Below are positions 47,163 to 57,913 of a stretch of DNA of 64,000 nt, piece after piece (positions within the stretch are counted from its first letter, which is position 1; the number at the start of each line of letters is the position of its first letter). Both the position numbers and the translations under genes were made by a program. The notes beneath the pieces are model-generated. The model was given only the letters and a program-made list of their open reading frames with translations, had not been told where the DNA came from and did not search any database. Source of the stretch: Morinoia aosen (taxonomy: Eukaryota; Arthropoda; Malacostraca; Amphipoda; Talitridae). The DNA is taken from positions 22,863,009-22,927,008 of the forward strand of contig CM059578.1 in NCBI GenBank assembly GCA_030386875.1. Direction: 5' to 3'.

Positions 47163-47385
47163 TGCTTCAATGTACTTAGTATCAATGTACATAGTATCAA
47201 TGTACTTAGTATCAATGTACTTAGTATCAATGTACTTAGTATCAATGTACTTAGTATCAATGTACTTAGTATCAATGTACTTAGTATCAATGTACTTAGT
47301 ATCAATGTACTTAGTATCAATGTACTTAGTATCAATGTACTTAGTATCAATGTACTTGGCAACATACTTAGTACCAATGTAATTG
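47163..47385. repeat. 15-bp array, first locus, about 13 copies
   Basis: ATGTACTTAGTATCA repeats at 15 bp. The same unit in the same orientation forms a second array at 48394-48730. The MYLVS (plus) and DTKYI (minus) frames are artefacts. Confidence 0.97.
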
Positions 47386-48072
47386 GTATCATACCTCAAT
47401 GATGTTCCCGTGTACATCACTAGTGTTTTGAACTTGTCTTATGAAGTTGCAGAATGTAAAATTTTGTTACTAAAAGTTGCGAATATTTTCTAGTTTTACT
47501 TGCACAGGAAAATTCTCACTTAACTTTGAGACAAAATAATTTTGCAGTATTATTAAGTTGCCGCTTTATAAATTCGTACGGTTCGCACGTGCAACATGTG
47601 TGGTCCAGTTTATCTGTTCATAAATAGATAAATAAATAAATAAATATATAAATAAATAAAAGAAAATAGTTTATTTTCAATAAAGATGGTACAAAAAAGA
47701 TGACACATCATTGGCTTTTAAAATATCTTGAAGTAAATGCGCACACATGAGTATTGTAATACCCATGTCCCTAGTCAGAAACAAATGATTGAGGGCAATG
47801 TATTCCTAACGAGACTATACGCCTTCTCGTACATTTTATTTTTGCGAGTTAAACCAAAGTTTTCGATCAGGTTCAATAACTTCTCATTTCAATAACTTCT
47901 CATTCAAATTCAAGTTCAAGTTCAAGCTCAAGTTCAAATTCAAGTTCAATAACTTCTCATTTCTTGAGTTTAGACGCTTTTTGGCAAAAATAATCGATAG
48001 AAAATTAGATGCGCCAATACACTTGGAAGCAAAATGAACTGAAATAGCGATGTCTTAAAATCTCACACCTTC
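47386..48072. other. Unique DNA between two arrays of one family
   Basis: About 690 bp of AT-rich DNA with an AAAT-rich run (47625-47665) and a TTCAAG hexamer run (47895-47950). No gene recognised. Confidence 0.55.
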
Positions 48073-48178
48073 CCAGTCACACTTTTTTGCCGGAGCATGC
48101 ATGTTTTTCTCCGCCTAAGCGATTGAATAACTGAGGCGGCGAAAAACATGCATGCAGGTGGCAAAAAAGTTAGACTGG
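48073..48178. mobile_element. Foldback element, 106 bp
   Basis: Arms of about 44-45 bp (48073-48116 and 48134-48178) are imperfect reverse complements around a 17-nt centre. Shared blocks read inward are CCAGTC, CTTTTTTGCC, GCATGCATGTTTTTC and CCGCCT. The long stem without a gene fits a MITE/foldback element; a transcribed hairpin is an alternative. Confidence 0.75.
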
Positions 48179-48309
48179 ATTGGAGAGAGTAAAAAAATAA
48201 CGCATAACTGTATACACGTATAGTTTTTAACGTAATTGTAATTTGTAATTCACCTTTCTACTTCTGCACTGCCCTGTTGCCTGTGCGTGACTGGTGTGCG
48301 ACATTATAC

Positions 48310-48393
48310 CCAGTCTAAATTGTTTGCGCCCTGCATGCATGTTTTTCGCCACCCAAATAATTAAATCCCTTAGGCGGCGAAAAACATATGCAT
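48310..48393. mobile_element. Second foldback copy, truncated at the 15-bp array
   Basis: The left arm (48310-48354) begins CCAGTCTAAATTGTTTGC and keeps CTGCATGCATGTTTTTCGCC; the right arm (48372-48393) keeps TAGGCGGCGAAAAACAT and then passes into ATGCATCAATGTACTTAG of the 15-bp array. The outer end of the right arm is missing. Confidence 0.7.
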
Positions 48394-48730
48394 CAATGTA
48401 CTTAGTATCAATGTTCTTAGTATAAATGTACTTAGTATCAATGTACTTAGTATCAATGTTCTTAGTATAAATGTACTTAGTATCAATGTACTTAGTATCA
48501 ATGTTCTTAGTATAAATGTACTTAGTATCAATGTACTTAGTATCAATGTACTTAGTATAAATGTACTCAGTATCAATGTACTTAGTATCAATGTACTTAG
48601 TATCAATGTACTTAGTATAAATGTACTCAGTATCAATGTACTTAGTATCAATGTACTTAGTATCAATGTACTTAGTATCAATGTACTTAGTATCAATGTA
48701 CTTAGTATCAATGTACTTAGTATCAATGTT
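48394..48730. repeat. 15-bp array, second locus, about 22 copies
   Basis: ATGTACTTAGTATCA as at 47163, with variants ATGTTCTTAGTATAA (proximal) and ATGTACTCAGTATCA. The triplet pattern TTC-type, TAC-type, TAC-type recurs every 45 bp at 48405-48530. Confidence 0.97.
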
Positions 48731-49723
48731 TAGTTTAAAGCTCCAGCGAAAAATTTTGACTCGGGCTCCGACCCAAAAATGGACAGCTTCTGTCGTCATA
48801 ATTTCTTGCATTTGATTCCGCTTTATTCCATAACTATACCTAAATTCTCTTTATCTAGTACCTAGTGATCTTAGTTATCATTTGTACGTTGGTAGTAATT
48901 TATAAATTGTTAATATTTTCATTTCAATTGCACAACTTCATTAACTTCACCATTTACAATAAATTTTTAACATTATGGAACACAGTTTAAGACTTAAACT
49001 AAGTCGATCTCAAGAGAGTGAACAGAAGGGACCATTTAGCATGGACTGTAGAAAACGGGGAATCTATGCACATGGTGCGTACCCGCACAAGATACTCTGA
49101 ACATGAGATGCCGGCTTTAAAGAGAATTTATATAAAAAGAAAATTTCATTTTATTTAATATTCTATAAAATATTTTATGTTTTATATTTAATAAAATTCT
49201 ATAATTTAATATTTTATAAAAACAGAATTTTGTAAATTCGTCACTGAAGCAGAGATATTACGTAATACATTATTACGTCAAGTTTTGATGTTGGAACTTC
49301 CTGACTTATGACGGATGATTATATTTCAACGTTTTTTAAAGTAATATATTGTTCACGATAATATCATCATCGACATCATTCCATTGATCTCCGACTATCA
49401 TTGTCATAATCCTTTGGATCATAATCATCATTGTTTACACTCATAACTTCCCTTTCATGTAAAAATTACTGAAGGGTGTGTGTGCAAAGAAAATTGTTTT
49501 CTTTTTCAGGACAACTAACAAATTGTTAAAGTTTAGCGACATATGCATAGAGTTAAGAGTTAATATAAAATTAGGTCATGAATATGCTGCAAAATGTAGT
49601 ATTTTGTACTTGCGCATGATATCCTTAAAAAAATTTAATAAAGTATTACAGAAGTTCTATAACGTTCCAAAATTCGAGAAGTTGTTTTAATATTTATTTT
49701 CTACCTAAATGAGTTAAAGAAAA
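48731..49723. other. Unique AT-rich region
   Basis: About 990 bp without recognised gene. The 70-residue plus frame at 49478-49690 is non-repetitive but shows no domain and I do not annotate it. Confidence 0.45.
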
Positions 49724-50212
49724 ACTCCATAAAATTAGTTTAAAGTCTAATCAGGAAATCAGGAAATTAGTTTAAAGCCTAATCAGGAAATCAGGAAATT
49801 AGTTCAAAGCCTAATCAGGAAATCAGGAAATTAGTTTAAAGCCTAATCAGGAAATCAGGAAATTAGTTTAAAGCCTAATCAGGAAATCAGGAAATTAGTT
49901 TAAAGCCTAATCAGGAAATCAGGAAATTAGTTTAAAGTCTAATCAGGAAATCAGGAAATTAGTTTAAAGCCTAATCAGGAAATCAGGAAATTAGTTCAAA
50001 GCCTAATCAGGAAATCAGGAAATTAGTTTAAAGCCTAATCAGGAAATCAGGAAATTAGTTTAAAGTCTAATCAGGAAATCAGGAAATTAGTTTAAAGCCT
50101 AATCAGGAAATCAGGAAATTAGTTCAAAGCCTAATCAGGAAATCAGGAAATTAGTTTAAAGCCTAATCAGGAAATCAGGAAATTAGTTTAAAGCCTAATC
50201 AGGAAATCAGGT
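49724..50212. repeat. 32-bp minisatellite, about 15 copies
   Basis: AATTAGTTTAAAGCCTAATC plus AGGAAATCAGGA repeats at 32 bp; each unit holds a doubled AATCAGGA. Variants GTTCAAAGCC and TTAAAGTCT recur in blocks (49802, 49994 and 50122 for GTTCAAAG, spacings of 6 and 4 units). Confidence 0.97.
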
Positions 50213-50539
50213 CTCGATACAATAAAATTATACACCACTTAGAAGACTCGTGAATTTCAAACACAAGTAACCTAAAAATAAAAAATATTACATTAAAATA
50301 ACACAGAAATGACAACAATAAATGAATACAATTTCCAATTGACCCTCAATATCCAAACACAGGATTTCTTTTGTCAAAATAAGATAAGTTGAAAGATCGT
50401 TTCCCCGTGGAAAATAAATGCAAAAACAGCATTAATAAATAGGTAAGATTTATAATTGATCTATGAGTTGTACGATATCGTCTGATGTGGACCTCAATAT
50501 ATTTTTATTTTCCTATGCCCTCAAACAAACTACCCTCGA
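50213..50539. other. Unique spacer
   Basis: About 325 bp AT-rich. No feature seen. Confidence 0.5.
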
Positions 50540-51190
50540 TTACATATATACTCTCCCATACCCTCAAATCAATTACCCCCTATTACATTTGTACACTCCC
50601 ATACCCCCAAACAAATTACTCTCTATTACATTTGTACACTCCCATACCCTCAAATCAATTACTCTTTATTACATTTATACTCTCCCATACCCTCAAATCA
50701 ATTACCTGCTATTAGATTTATACTCCCCCATACCCTCAAATCAATTACCCTCTATTACATTTATACTCTCACATACCCTCAAATCAATTACCCTCAATTA
50801 CATTTATACTCTCACATACTCTCAAATCAATTACCCTCAATTACATTTATACTCTCCCATGCTCTCAAATCAATTACCCTCAATTACATTTATACTCTCA
50901 CATACTCTCAAATCAATTACCCTCAATTACATTTATACTCTCCCATACCCTCAAATCAATTACCCTCTATTACATTTATACTCTCCAATACCCTTAAATC
51001 AATTACCATCTTTTATATTTATACTCTTCCATACCCTTAAACCAATTACCCTCTATTACATTTATACTCTCCCATGCCCTCAAACCAATTACCCTCTATT
51101 ACATTTATACTCTCCCATGCCCTCAAATCAATTCCTATTTGTAACATTTTATCAGCTTTTAGCTCCAAGCAACTATACCTTGTATTACAT
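50540..51190. repeat. 43-bp minisatellite, about 14 copies
   Basis: TATACTCTCCCATACCCTCA plus AATCAATTACCCTCTATTACATT repeats at 43 bp (50891 to 50934). The unit is stop-free in all three plus frames, so the 267-residue frame cycles through them and is an artefact. Confidence 0.95.
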
Positions 51191-51299
51191 TCTAATCTCC
51201 CACACCCTATGGGCAATTTTCCAATACCGTATTTTACTCTCGCATGCCCTCAAGTTTATCTTCTAGGAACAGGCTCCATTTCCCTAACACTTGTACAAC

Positions 51300-51680
51300 A
51301 TTTTCTTTCTTTTCCCTCACCTTCTTCATTTTTAAACTCCCCTCCCCGCTCCTCTACCTCCCCTCATGCCCTCTACCTTATCAATACTTCCCTCATCTCA
51401 TAACCTTGCTTCCCTCATCCCCTTACCCTTACTTCCCTCATCCCGTAACCTTGCTTCCCTCATTCCCTTACCCTTACTTCCCTCATTCCCTTACCCTTAC
51501 TTCCCTCATCCCCTTACATTTATTTCCTTGCCCCCATATCATCACTTCCCCTCACTTCTCCTCGTCTCAAGCGGACCCTCTCGTACCTCCCCTCACCCCC
51601 CTCACTCACATACCCTCACTTCCCCTCATCCCTCACTCACCACCCCCATACCCTCACACCCCTCATCTCAGGCGGACCCT
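51300..51680. repeat. Pyrimidine-rich CTTCCCTCATCCC region
   Basis: TTACTTCCCTCATTCCCTTA-type units recur between 51380 and 51540, followed by looser C/T-rich DNA. AGCGGACCCTC and GGCGGACCCTCG occur 100 bp apart (about 51570, 51671). Confidence 0.85.
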
Positions 51681-51775
51681 CGGGTTTCCTTTTGCCGGTT
51701 GTCGCTCCCATCTGAGCGGCCGCGCGGGCTCCTTTTCTGCTCTGAAAATCGATTGGTCAGATCGAGTGGCTCCCT
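51660..51775. other. CpG-rich island-like segment
   Basis: About 115 bp with several CpG, a GCGGCCGC site and a CGATTGG (inverted CCAAT) box, sandwiched between a polypyrimidine and a polypurine tract. It could be a promoter fragment, but there is no gene next to it. Confidence 0.3.
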
Positions 51776-52300
51776 CATGGGGGGGGAGGGGATCAGGAGG
51801 GGGGAAGTAGGGGGATTATTAGAAGGGGGGAAGGGGGGATTAGGAGATGGTAAAGGAAGTGAGGGGGGAACAGGGGGGAGGGAGGAAGAGAAGAAATCAT
51901 GAGTTTTGGGATAGTGGGAGGAGAAATCAGAAGAAGGGGGAAAGTAAGGGGATTATTAGAAGGGGGGATAGTAGGAGGAATTAGGAGAAGGGAGAGGAAG
52001 AGGAAATTAGGAGGAGAGGGAACACGAGGGGTATTTTTGGGGAGCGGGAGGAAGTAAGGAGAGGAAGGAGAGGAAGTAAGGGGACTAAGGGGTAGGAAGG
52101 GTAGGAAACATAGGGACTAAGAGGAAGGAGGGGGAGGAAGTAAAGGGACAAAGGGGAAACAGAGGGAGAAAGAAATGTAACAAAGGGGAAGCAAAGGGAA
52201 AAAGAAAGGTAACAAAGGGGGAAGCCGAGGGAGGAAGTAAGGTGACAAAAAGGGGAAGAATGCGATGGGGGTGCACTAGGGAGCCATAGGGAAGCCTACA
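51776..52300. repeat. Polypurine tract, about 500 bp
   Basis: GGGGGGAAGTAGGGGGATTA- and AAGGGGAAACAGAGGGAG-type sequence is nearly all A/G on plus. With the opposite C/T tract upstream it forms a pyrimidine-then-purine arrangement around the CpG-rich segment. Confidence 0.9.
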
Positions 52301-52385
52301 GGATCCCCAAATACCCACTGAGGATCACGGAGTGTGGGATGGACCGTAGGAATTGATGTGTGCCCTCAAATTTTTTTTTTTTATT

Positions 52386-52625
52386 TACCCTCATTGCCAC
52401 GTGTGGGGCACTACACTACCCTCATTGCCGCGTGTGGGGCACTACACTACCCTCATTGCCGCGTGTGGGGCACTACACTACCCTCATTGCCGCGTGTGGG
52501 GCACTACACTACCCTCATTGCCGCGTGTGGGGCACTACACTACCCTCATTGCTGCTTGTGGGGCACTGCACTACCCTCATTGCTGCGTGTGGGGCACTGC
52601 ACTACCCTCATTGCTGCTTATGGAG
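52386..52625. repeat. 31-bp minisatellite, about 8 copies
   Basis: CCCTCATTGCCGCGTGTGGG plus GCACTACACTA repeats at 31 bp; distal units change GCCGCG to GCTGCT/GCTGCG and CTACACT to CTGCACT. Confidence 0.95.
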
Positions 52626-52674
52626 AATTTGATTTGGTTTGGAGAACAGAATGAATGAAACACATTAAATTCAC

Positions 52675-54550
52675 ACAAAAATTTAACAAACACAAACATA
52701 ACACTGAACACAAACATCACAATGAACACAAACATCATACTGAACACAAACATCACAATGAACACAAACATCATACTGAACACAAACATCTCAATGAACA
52801 CAAACATCACAATGAGCACAAACATCACAATGAACACAAACATCACAATGAACACAAAAATAACACTGAACACAAACATCACAATGAACACAGACATCAC
52901 AATGAACACAAACATCACAATGAACACAGTCATCATACTGAACACAAACATCACAATGAACACAAACATCATACTGAACACAAACATCACAATGAACACA
53001 ATCATCACAATGAACACAAACTTCATACTGAACACAAACATCACAATGAACACAAACATCATACTGAACACAAACATCTCAATGAACACAAACATCACAA
53101 TGAGCACAAACATCACAATGAACACAAACATCACAATGAACACAAAAATAACACTGAACACAAACATCCCAATGAACACAGACATCACAATGAACACAAA
53201 CATCACAATGAACACAGTCATCACAATGAGCACAAAAATAACACTGAACACAAACATCACAGTGAACACAAACATCACAATGAGCACAAAAATAACACTG
53301 AACACAAACATCACAATGAACACAGACATCACAATGAACACAAACATCACAATGAGCACAAACATCACAATGAGCACAAACATCACAATGAACACAAACA
53401 TCACAATGAGCACAAACATCACAATGAACACAAACATCACAATGAGCACAAACATCACAATGAACACAAACATCACAATGAACACAAACATCACAATGAA
53501 CACAAACATCACAATGAGCACAAACATCACAATGAACACAAACATCACAATGAACACAAACATCACATTGAACACAAACATCATACTGAACACAAACATC
53601 TCAATGAACACAAACATCACAATGAGCACAAACATAACACTGAACACGAACATCACAAAGAACACAAACATCACAATGAACACAGACTTCACAATGAACA
53701 CAAACATCACAATGAACACAAACATCCCACTGAACACAAACATCACCCTGAACACAAACATAACACTGAGCACAAATATCACACTGAACACAAACATCAA
53801 AATAAACACAAACACCACAATGAACACAAACATCAAACTGAACACAAACATCACACTAAACACAAACATCAAAATGAACACAAACATAACACTGAACACA
53901 AACATAACACTGAACACAAACATCACACTGAACACAAACATCAAAATGAACACAAACATCAAAATGAACACAAACATCACAATGAACACAAACATCACAC
54001 TGAACACAAACATAAAAATGAGTACAAACATCACAATGAACACAAACATCACACTGAACACAAACATCAAAATGAACACAAACATCACAATGAACACAAA
54101 CATCACACTGAACACAAACATCAAAATGAACACAAACATCAAAATGAACACAAACATCACACTGAACACAAACATCAAAATGAACACAAACATCACAATG
54201 AACACAAACATCACACTGAACACAAACATCAAAATGAACACAAACATCACAATGAACACAAACATCACACTGAACACAAACATAAAAATGAGTACAAACA
54301 TCACAATGAACACAAACATCACACTGAACACAAACATCAAAATGAACACAAACATCACAATGAACACAAACATCACACTGAACACAAACATCACAATGAA
54401 CACAAACATCACACTGAACACAAACATCAAAATGAGTACAAACATCACACTGAACACAAACATCAAAATGAGTACAAACATCACAATGAACACAAACATC
54501 AAAATGAGTACAAACATCACAATGAACACAAACACCTCAACAAACAAACA
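52675..54550. repeat. 18-bp minisatellite, about 104 copies
   Basis: CACAATGAACACAAACAT repeats at 18 bp over 1.9 kb, with variants CACTGAAC, CAAAATGAAC, ATGAGCAC and CATACTGAAC. A block with TCATACTGAA then TCTCAATGAAC occurs at 52771 and 53059 (288 bp = 16 units) and again at 53581 (522 bp = 29 units). Very long frames of 718 (minus, MFVFIV) and 634 and 614 residues (plus, HNEHKH and NTNITM) overlap the same DNA and are repeat artefacts. Confidence 0.98.
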
Positions 54551-54887
54551 TGTGATTAAAATATAAAAAAATCGACCGACATTCAATCTGAAATGAATTA
54601 CTAACTCAAGTTGAGTTTGGGGTAAATCAAATATTCCCGACTTGAAAAGCTGTTGCGAAAAGTAAAACAATGCATACAGAATTATTTGTTGGTGATGAGC
54701 ACAAACATTGAGCTCACAAACGGCATTGTACACTGATCCGGATAGTAAACAAATAATTCTGCAAGATTTGTTCTATTTTCCCTTATAGCCTTTCAAAACG
54801 CGGGCATTTGATTTGCTTCACCATGTACGTGAGGAAGAACTTAATGCGAGTGTGGAGGACGCTTGAAGGTTAACTGTGGGTGCATTG
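54551..54887. other. Unique spacer
   Basis: About 335 bp. A short plus-strand frame at about 54787-54865 (FDLLHHVREELN) is too short to identify. Confidence 0.45.
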
Positions 54888-55350
54888 CTTCATATCGCAT
54901 TGCTAAATATTACATTGCTAAATATTGCGCTGATTGATGTCGCATTGCTTAATATCGCATTGCTAAATATTCTATTGCTTGATATTGCATTGTTAAATAT
55001 AGCCTAATATTGTATTGCATAATACTGTCTTACTCAATATTGCATTGCTTAATATTGCATTGCATAATATTGCATTGGTGCATTGGGTATTTGTGGGTGC
55101 ATTGCTTAATATCGCATAGCAAAGTATTGCGTTGATTGATTTTGTATTACTAAATATAGCTTAATATTGCATTGCATATTGCTGTCTTACTTAACATTGC
55201 ATTGCTTTATATTGCTTTGCTTAATATTGTTTTGCTTAATATTGCATTGCTTAATATTGCGTTGCTTGATGTTGCATTGCTAAATATTGCATTGCATAAT
55301 ACTGTCTTACTTAATATTGCATTGCTTAATACTGCATTGCTTGATATTGA
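54888..55350. repeat. Degenerate 15-bp TTGCTTAATATTGCA array
   Basis: TTGCTTAATATTGCA and TTGCTAAATATTGCA recur at about 14-16 bp with many changes. A second start (GGTGCATTGCTTAATATCGC) near 55098 echoes the array beginning at 54882, suggesting a block duplication of about 215 bp. Confidence 0.88.
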
Positions 55351-55689
55351 GTTTAGTGGGGTAAAAACTGTCATATACAGGAACATAATTTTTATTATGT
55401 TTAAAGCCAAATAAATGCAATACTATTTCCGCATTTCTGCCTGAAATTTCCGTCGAATTTAGAACTTCAGAATGCTGGGGACCACCAACCATGCGGTGGT
55501 CAAGACGATTTTCGAACCTATTTTCTGCTCCAAAAGCGAGAATATTCACCGCTAGTTGGCTCCAGATTTTGGCAGTTTTAACTAGAAATAAAGTTCATGT
55601 CTTAGTTGTCCCAGAATTTTTTTCTGATTAGTATCTAGCCGTTATTCCTAAATGGACGTCAGCGAGAATGAAAAGTCTCAAGGATGCTT
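55351..55689. other. Unique spacer
   Basis: About 340 bp. No gene recognised. Confidence 0.45.
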
Positions 55690-55960
55690 GTCGGTTCCGA
55701 TAATTCGATTTAGATACCTGTATTTCTCGATAATTCGATTTAGATACCTGTATTTCTCGATAATTCAATTTAAGTACTTGTAATTCCCGATAATTAGATT
55801 TAGAGACTTGCAGTTCTCGATATCTGTTTTAAAGTACTTGGTTTTTCTATTTCTGCATTAAGATACTTGTAGGTGTCAATAATTCTATTTAGATGCTCGT
55901 AGGGCTCGATTTATTTATTAAGACATAAGTATTTATCGATATCTGTATAGAGATACATGT
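55690..55960. repeat. 30-bp minisatellite, about 9 diverging copies
   Basis: CGATTTAGATACCTGTATTT plus CTCGATAATT repeats at 30 bp; copies near 55711 and 55741 are identical and divergence increases towards 55960. On the minus strand the unit reads as ten residues of [LI]-I-E-x-Y-x-Y-L-N type, in phase with the open frame entering from 56192. Confidence 0.9.
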
Positions 55961-56192
55961 AGGTCTCTATTAGCTGATCACGTCGTCTCCGTTGTTCAAG
56001 AGGAACAAGTTTGATCTGTTGAACACGTCGGTGCTGCGATGCTGCAAATAATTCCAGAGGAAGAGCTGGAATAACTTTCATTGCAGCACGGTAATTTATT
56101 TCTCTCCATTTTGCAGCATCTTGTCTTGAAGAAGCTGCCAGAGCTGCTCTGAGGATTCCAAGTGTGGTCAGACCATTGTCTTTTCGAGCAGG
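55911..56192 (-). CDS. Hypothetical exon-like ORF leading into a 10-residue repeat
   Basis: On the minus strand 93 codons are open from a stop at 56193 to a stop at 55911. There is no ATG near the upstream end; the first is mid-frame. The translation is mixed and protein-like: an Ala/Leu-rich segment (LGILRAALAASSRQDAAKW), then AAMKVIPALPLELFAASQ, then a basic stretch (LVPLEQRRRRDQLIETYM) that runs into 10-residue repeats encoded by the 30-bp minisatellite. GC content is higher than the flanks. Splice sites are not convincing. It could be an exon fragment of an unknown protein, part of an unidentified element, or chance. No domain recognised. Confidence 0.3.
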   Translation of the reverse strand, partial: PARKDNGLTTLGILRAALAASSRQDAAKWREINYRAAMKVIPALPLELFAASQHRRVQQIKLVPLEQRRRRDQLIETYMYLYTDIDKYLCLNK

Positions 56193-56575
56193 TTATTGTT
56201 CGTTATTGTGTTCTTTATTTATTATTTTTGTCTTACCATGTTCTTTATTACGAAGCACAAAGTAGTATGTTCTATACTGTGCAGTAATTTCATGCTCTAT
56301 GACTCGCAGCCAAGTTTTTTTACATGGTAGCCGAGAATTCTGCGCTCATTTTAAACAATTTTTCCACCTTGTTGGTCGGCTTGCTGCTTCAGGTAGGAGA
56401 CCAAATCACTCTTTCGACTTTTTCCGTCCGATTCGTTTGAAAGTTGGCCAGTATATGTATTTTGTAAAAGTAAACCTTTTTTACTCCTGTCATTTTTTCG
56501 ATTTAGGCCTTACTTTTTTTTTTTTTTGACGAAAAATGTGTTTTTGGTATATTTTTATTGAAATTTCAGATTATG
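56193..56575. other. Unique AT-rich region
   Basis: About 380 bp. The plus frame 56299-56529 ends in a poly-T run and has no recognised domain. Confidence 0.45.
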
Positions 56576-57572
56576 ACTCCTCCTTCAGTTTTGATGTTAG
56601 AACAAAAACAAAGACAGTTTTAGAACCCTTGTAACATTTCTAACAAACGCTCAATTCGTTTTTTTTCAAATTCAAATTTTTTCTATTTTTTAAAAAAATT
56701 TTAAAATTTCAAAAATCAGGAACAATTTTTTGGGTTTAGAGCTATATATTTTTTCAAAGAATTCGAATTTGAAAAAAAGCAAATTGAGCGTTTGTTAGAA
56801 ATGCTTCAAGGATTCTAAAACTGTCTTTGGATTTGTTCTAGCATCAAAACTCGAGAACTAGTCCCAGGATGAATGTTGAAAATTCAAAGTGTTGGGTATA
56901 AGCAAAAAATAAAATTTTGTGTTGAAGTGTAATATAATGAACAATTGATGTAATTGAATGCAGTTTTAATTTTTATTTTGATAATTTCCATACATAACTT
57001 CATATTTGAAGTGTGAATTGTGATTTCCAAAAAAAAAAAAAAAAAAAAAAATTATCATTTTTTTTTCAACAAAATGATTTTTTTTATTTTCAGTCTGATT
57101 CTTATAAAATTTGACTATGATATGTAACCTTTGAAAATAAACACAATTGATTCCATTCATTTTTTTGATTCAGGCCTTAGATTTTGCAAAAATTTGACAT
57201 ATTGGTTTTTAGGTATTGATATTTCACTAATATTGATATTTCAAAATGGGACTCCTCCTTCAGTTTTGATGCTAGAACAAAAGCAAAGACAGTTTTAGAA
57301 TCCTTGGAACATTTCTAACAAACTCACATTGAGCTTTTTTTCCATTTCCTATTTGTTCTCTTTTTATATGGGGTCAAAATCGGGAAAAAATTTAAAATTT
57401 TGGGTGCTTTTCATTTATATTGATATTTCAAAATGTAACTCCTCCTTCAGTTTTGATGCTAGAACAAAAGCAAAGACAGTTTTAGAATCCTTGGAACATT
57501 TCTAACAAACGCACATTGAGCTTTTTTTTCATTTCCTATTTGTTCTCTTTTTATGTGGGGTCAAAATCGGGA
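56576..57572. repeat. Dispersed family with three direct copies and one inverted
   Basis: Direct copies begin ACTCCTCCTTCAGTTTTGAT at 56576, 57251 and 57438 and continue AAAGACAGTTTTAGAA, CATTTCTAACAAAC and TTGAGC. An inverted copy lies at 56756-56852. The last two copies are 187 bp apart and almost identical through GGGGTCAAAATCGGGAAAA. The first copy and the inverted one form a stem of about 100 bp with a 65-nt loop. No coding segment found. Confidence 0.85.
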
Positions 57573-57597
57573 AAATTGAAAAAGTTTGGTCGCCTTA

Positions 57598-57615
57598 CCC
57601 CCCCCGGGGGGGGGG
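57598..57615. repeat. C8G10 palindrome
   Basis: Eight C followed by ten G form a 16-bp perfect palindrome directly after the dispersed family copy. It can form hairpins or quadruplex and is a likely sequencing or assembly weak point. Confidence 0.95.
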
Positions 57616-57913
57616 AAATTATTTTCCGTAGCGCCATAAAATTTTAGGAACGAATAGTCTACCACCTAAGGGTCCTTTTACAACAAAAACATGAGAAATG
57701 ACCATGGAATCGACAGCATCTGGCAAGGGCCTGAGATGGTCTCCTTAATTAATTAATAGAGGTAGTGCTGGGAGATTTTTTGTGGTTCATTTTCGTCAAT
57801 TAGAGTATTATTCATGGTGTATTAAGATTATTAATTTAAAAGTGCAGATTAATAATTTATAATAGCAAGGAATTGCAAATTATTTCTTCCAATGAGCAGA
57901 TTATTAATTTACT

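Noticed and set aside
48073..48178. microRNA precursor
   Set aside because: The hairpin is plausible in length, but a second diverged copy nearby and terminus-like arms fit a foldback mobile element better; no conserved mature sequence can be recognised.
52577..54733. 718-residue minus-strand frame (MFVFIV repeats) and 634/614-residue plus-strand frames
   Set aside because: All overlap one 18-bp stop-free repeat; three frames cannot all be real, and none has a unique domain, signal or splice context beyond short random ends.
54787..54865. LINE RT FDxxxH block (FDLLHHVREELN)
   Set aside because: Only a dozen residues, no neighbouring RT block in the same frame, and similarity not specific.
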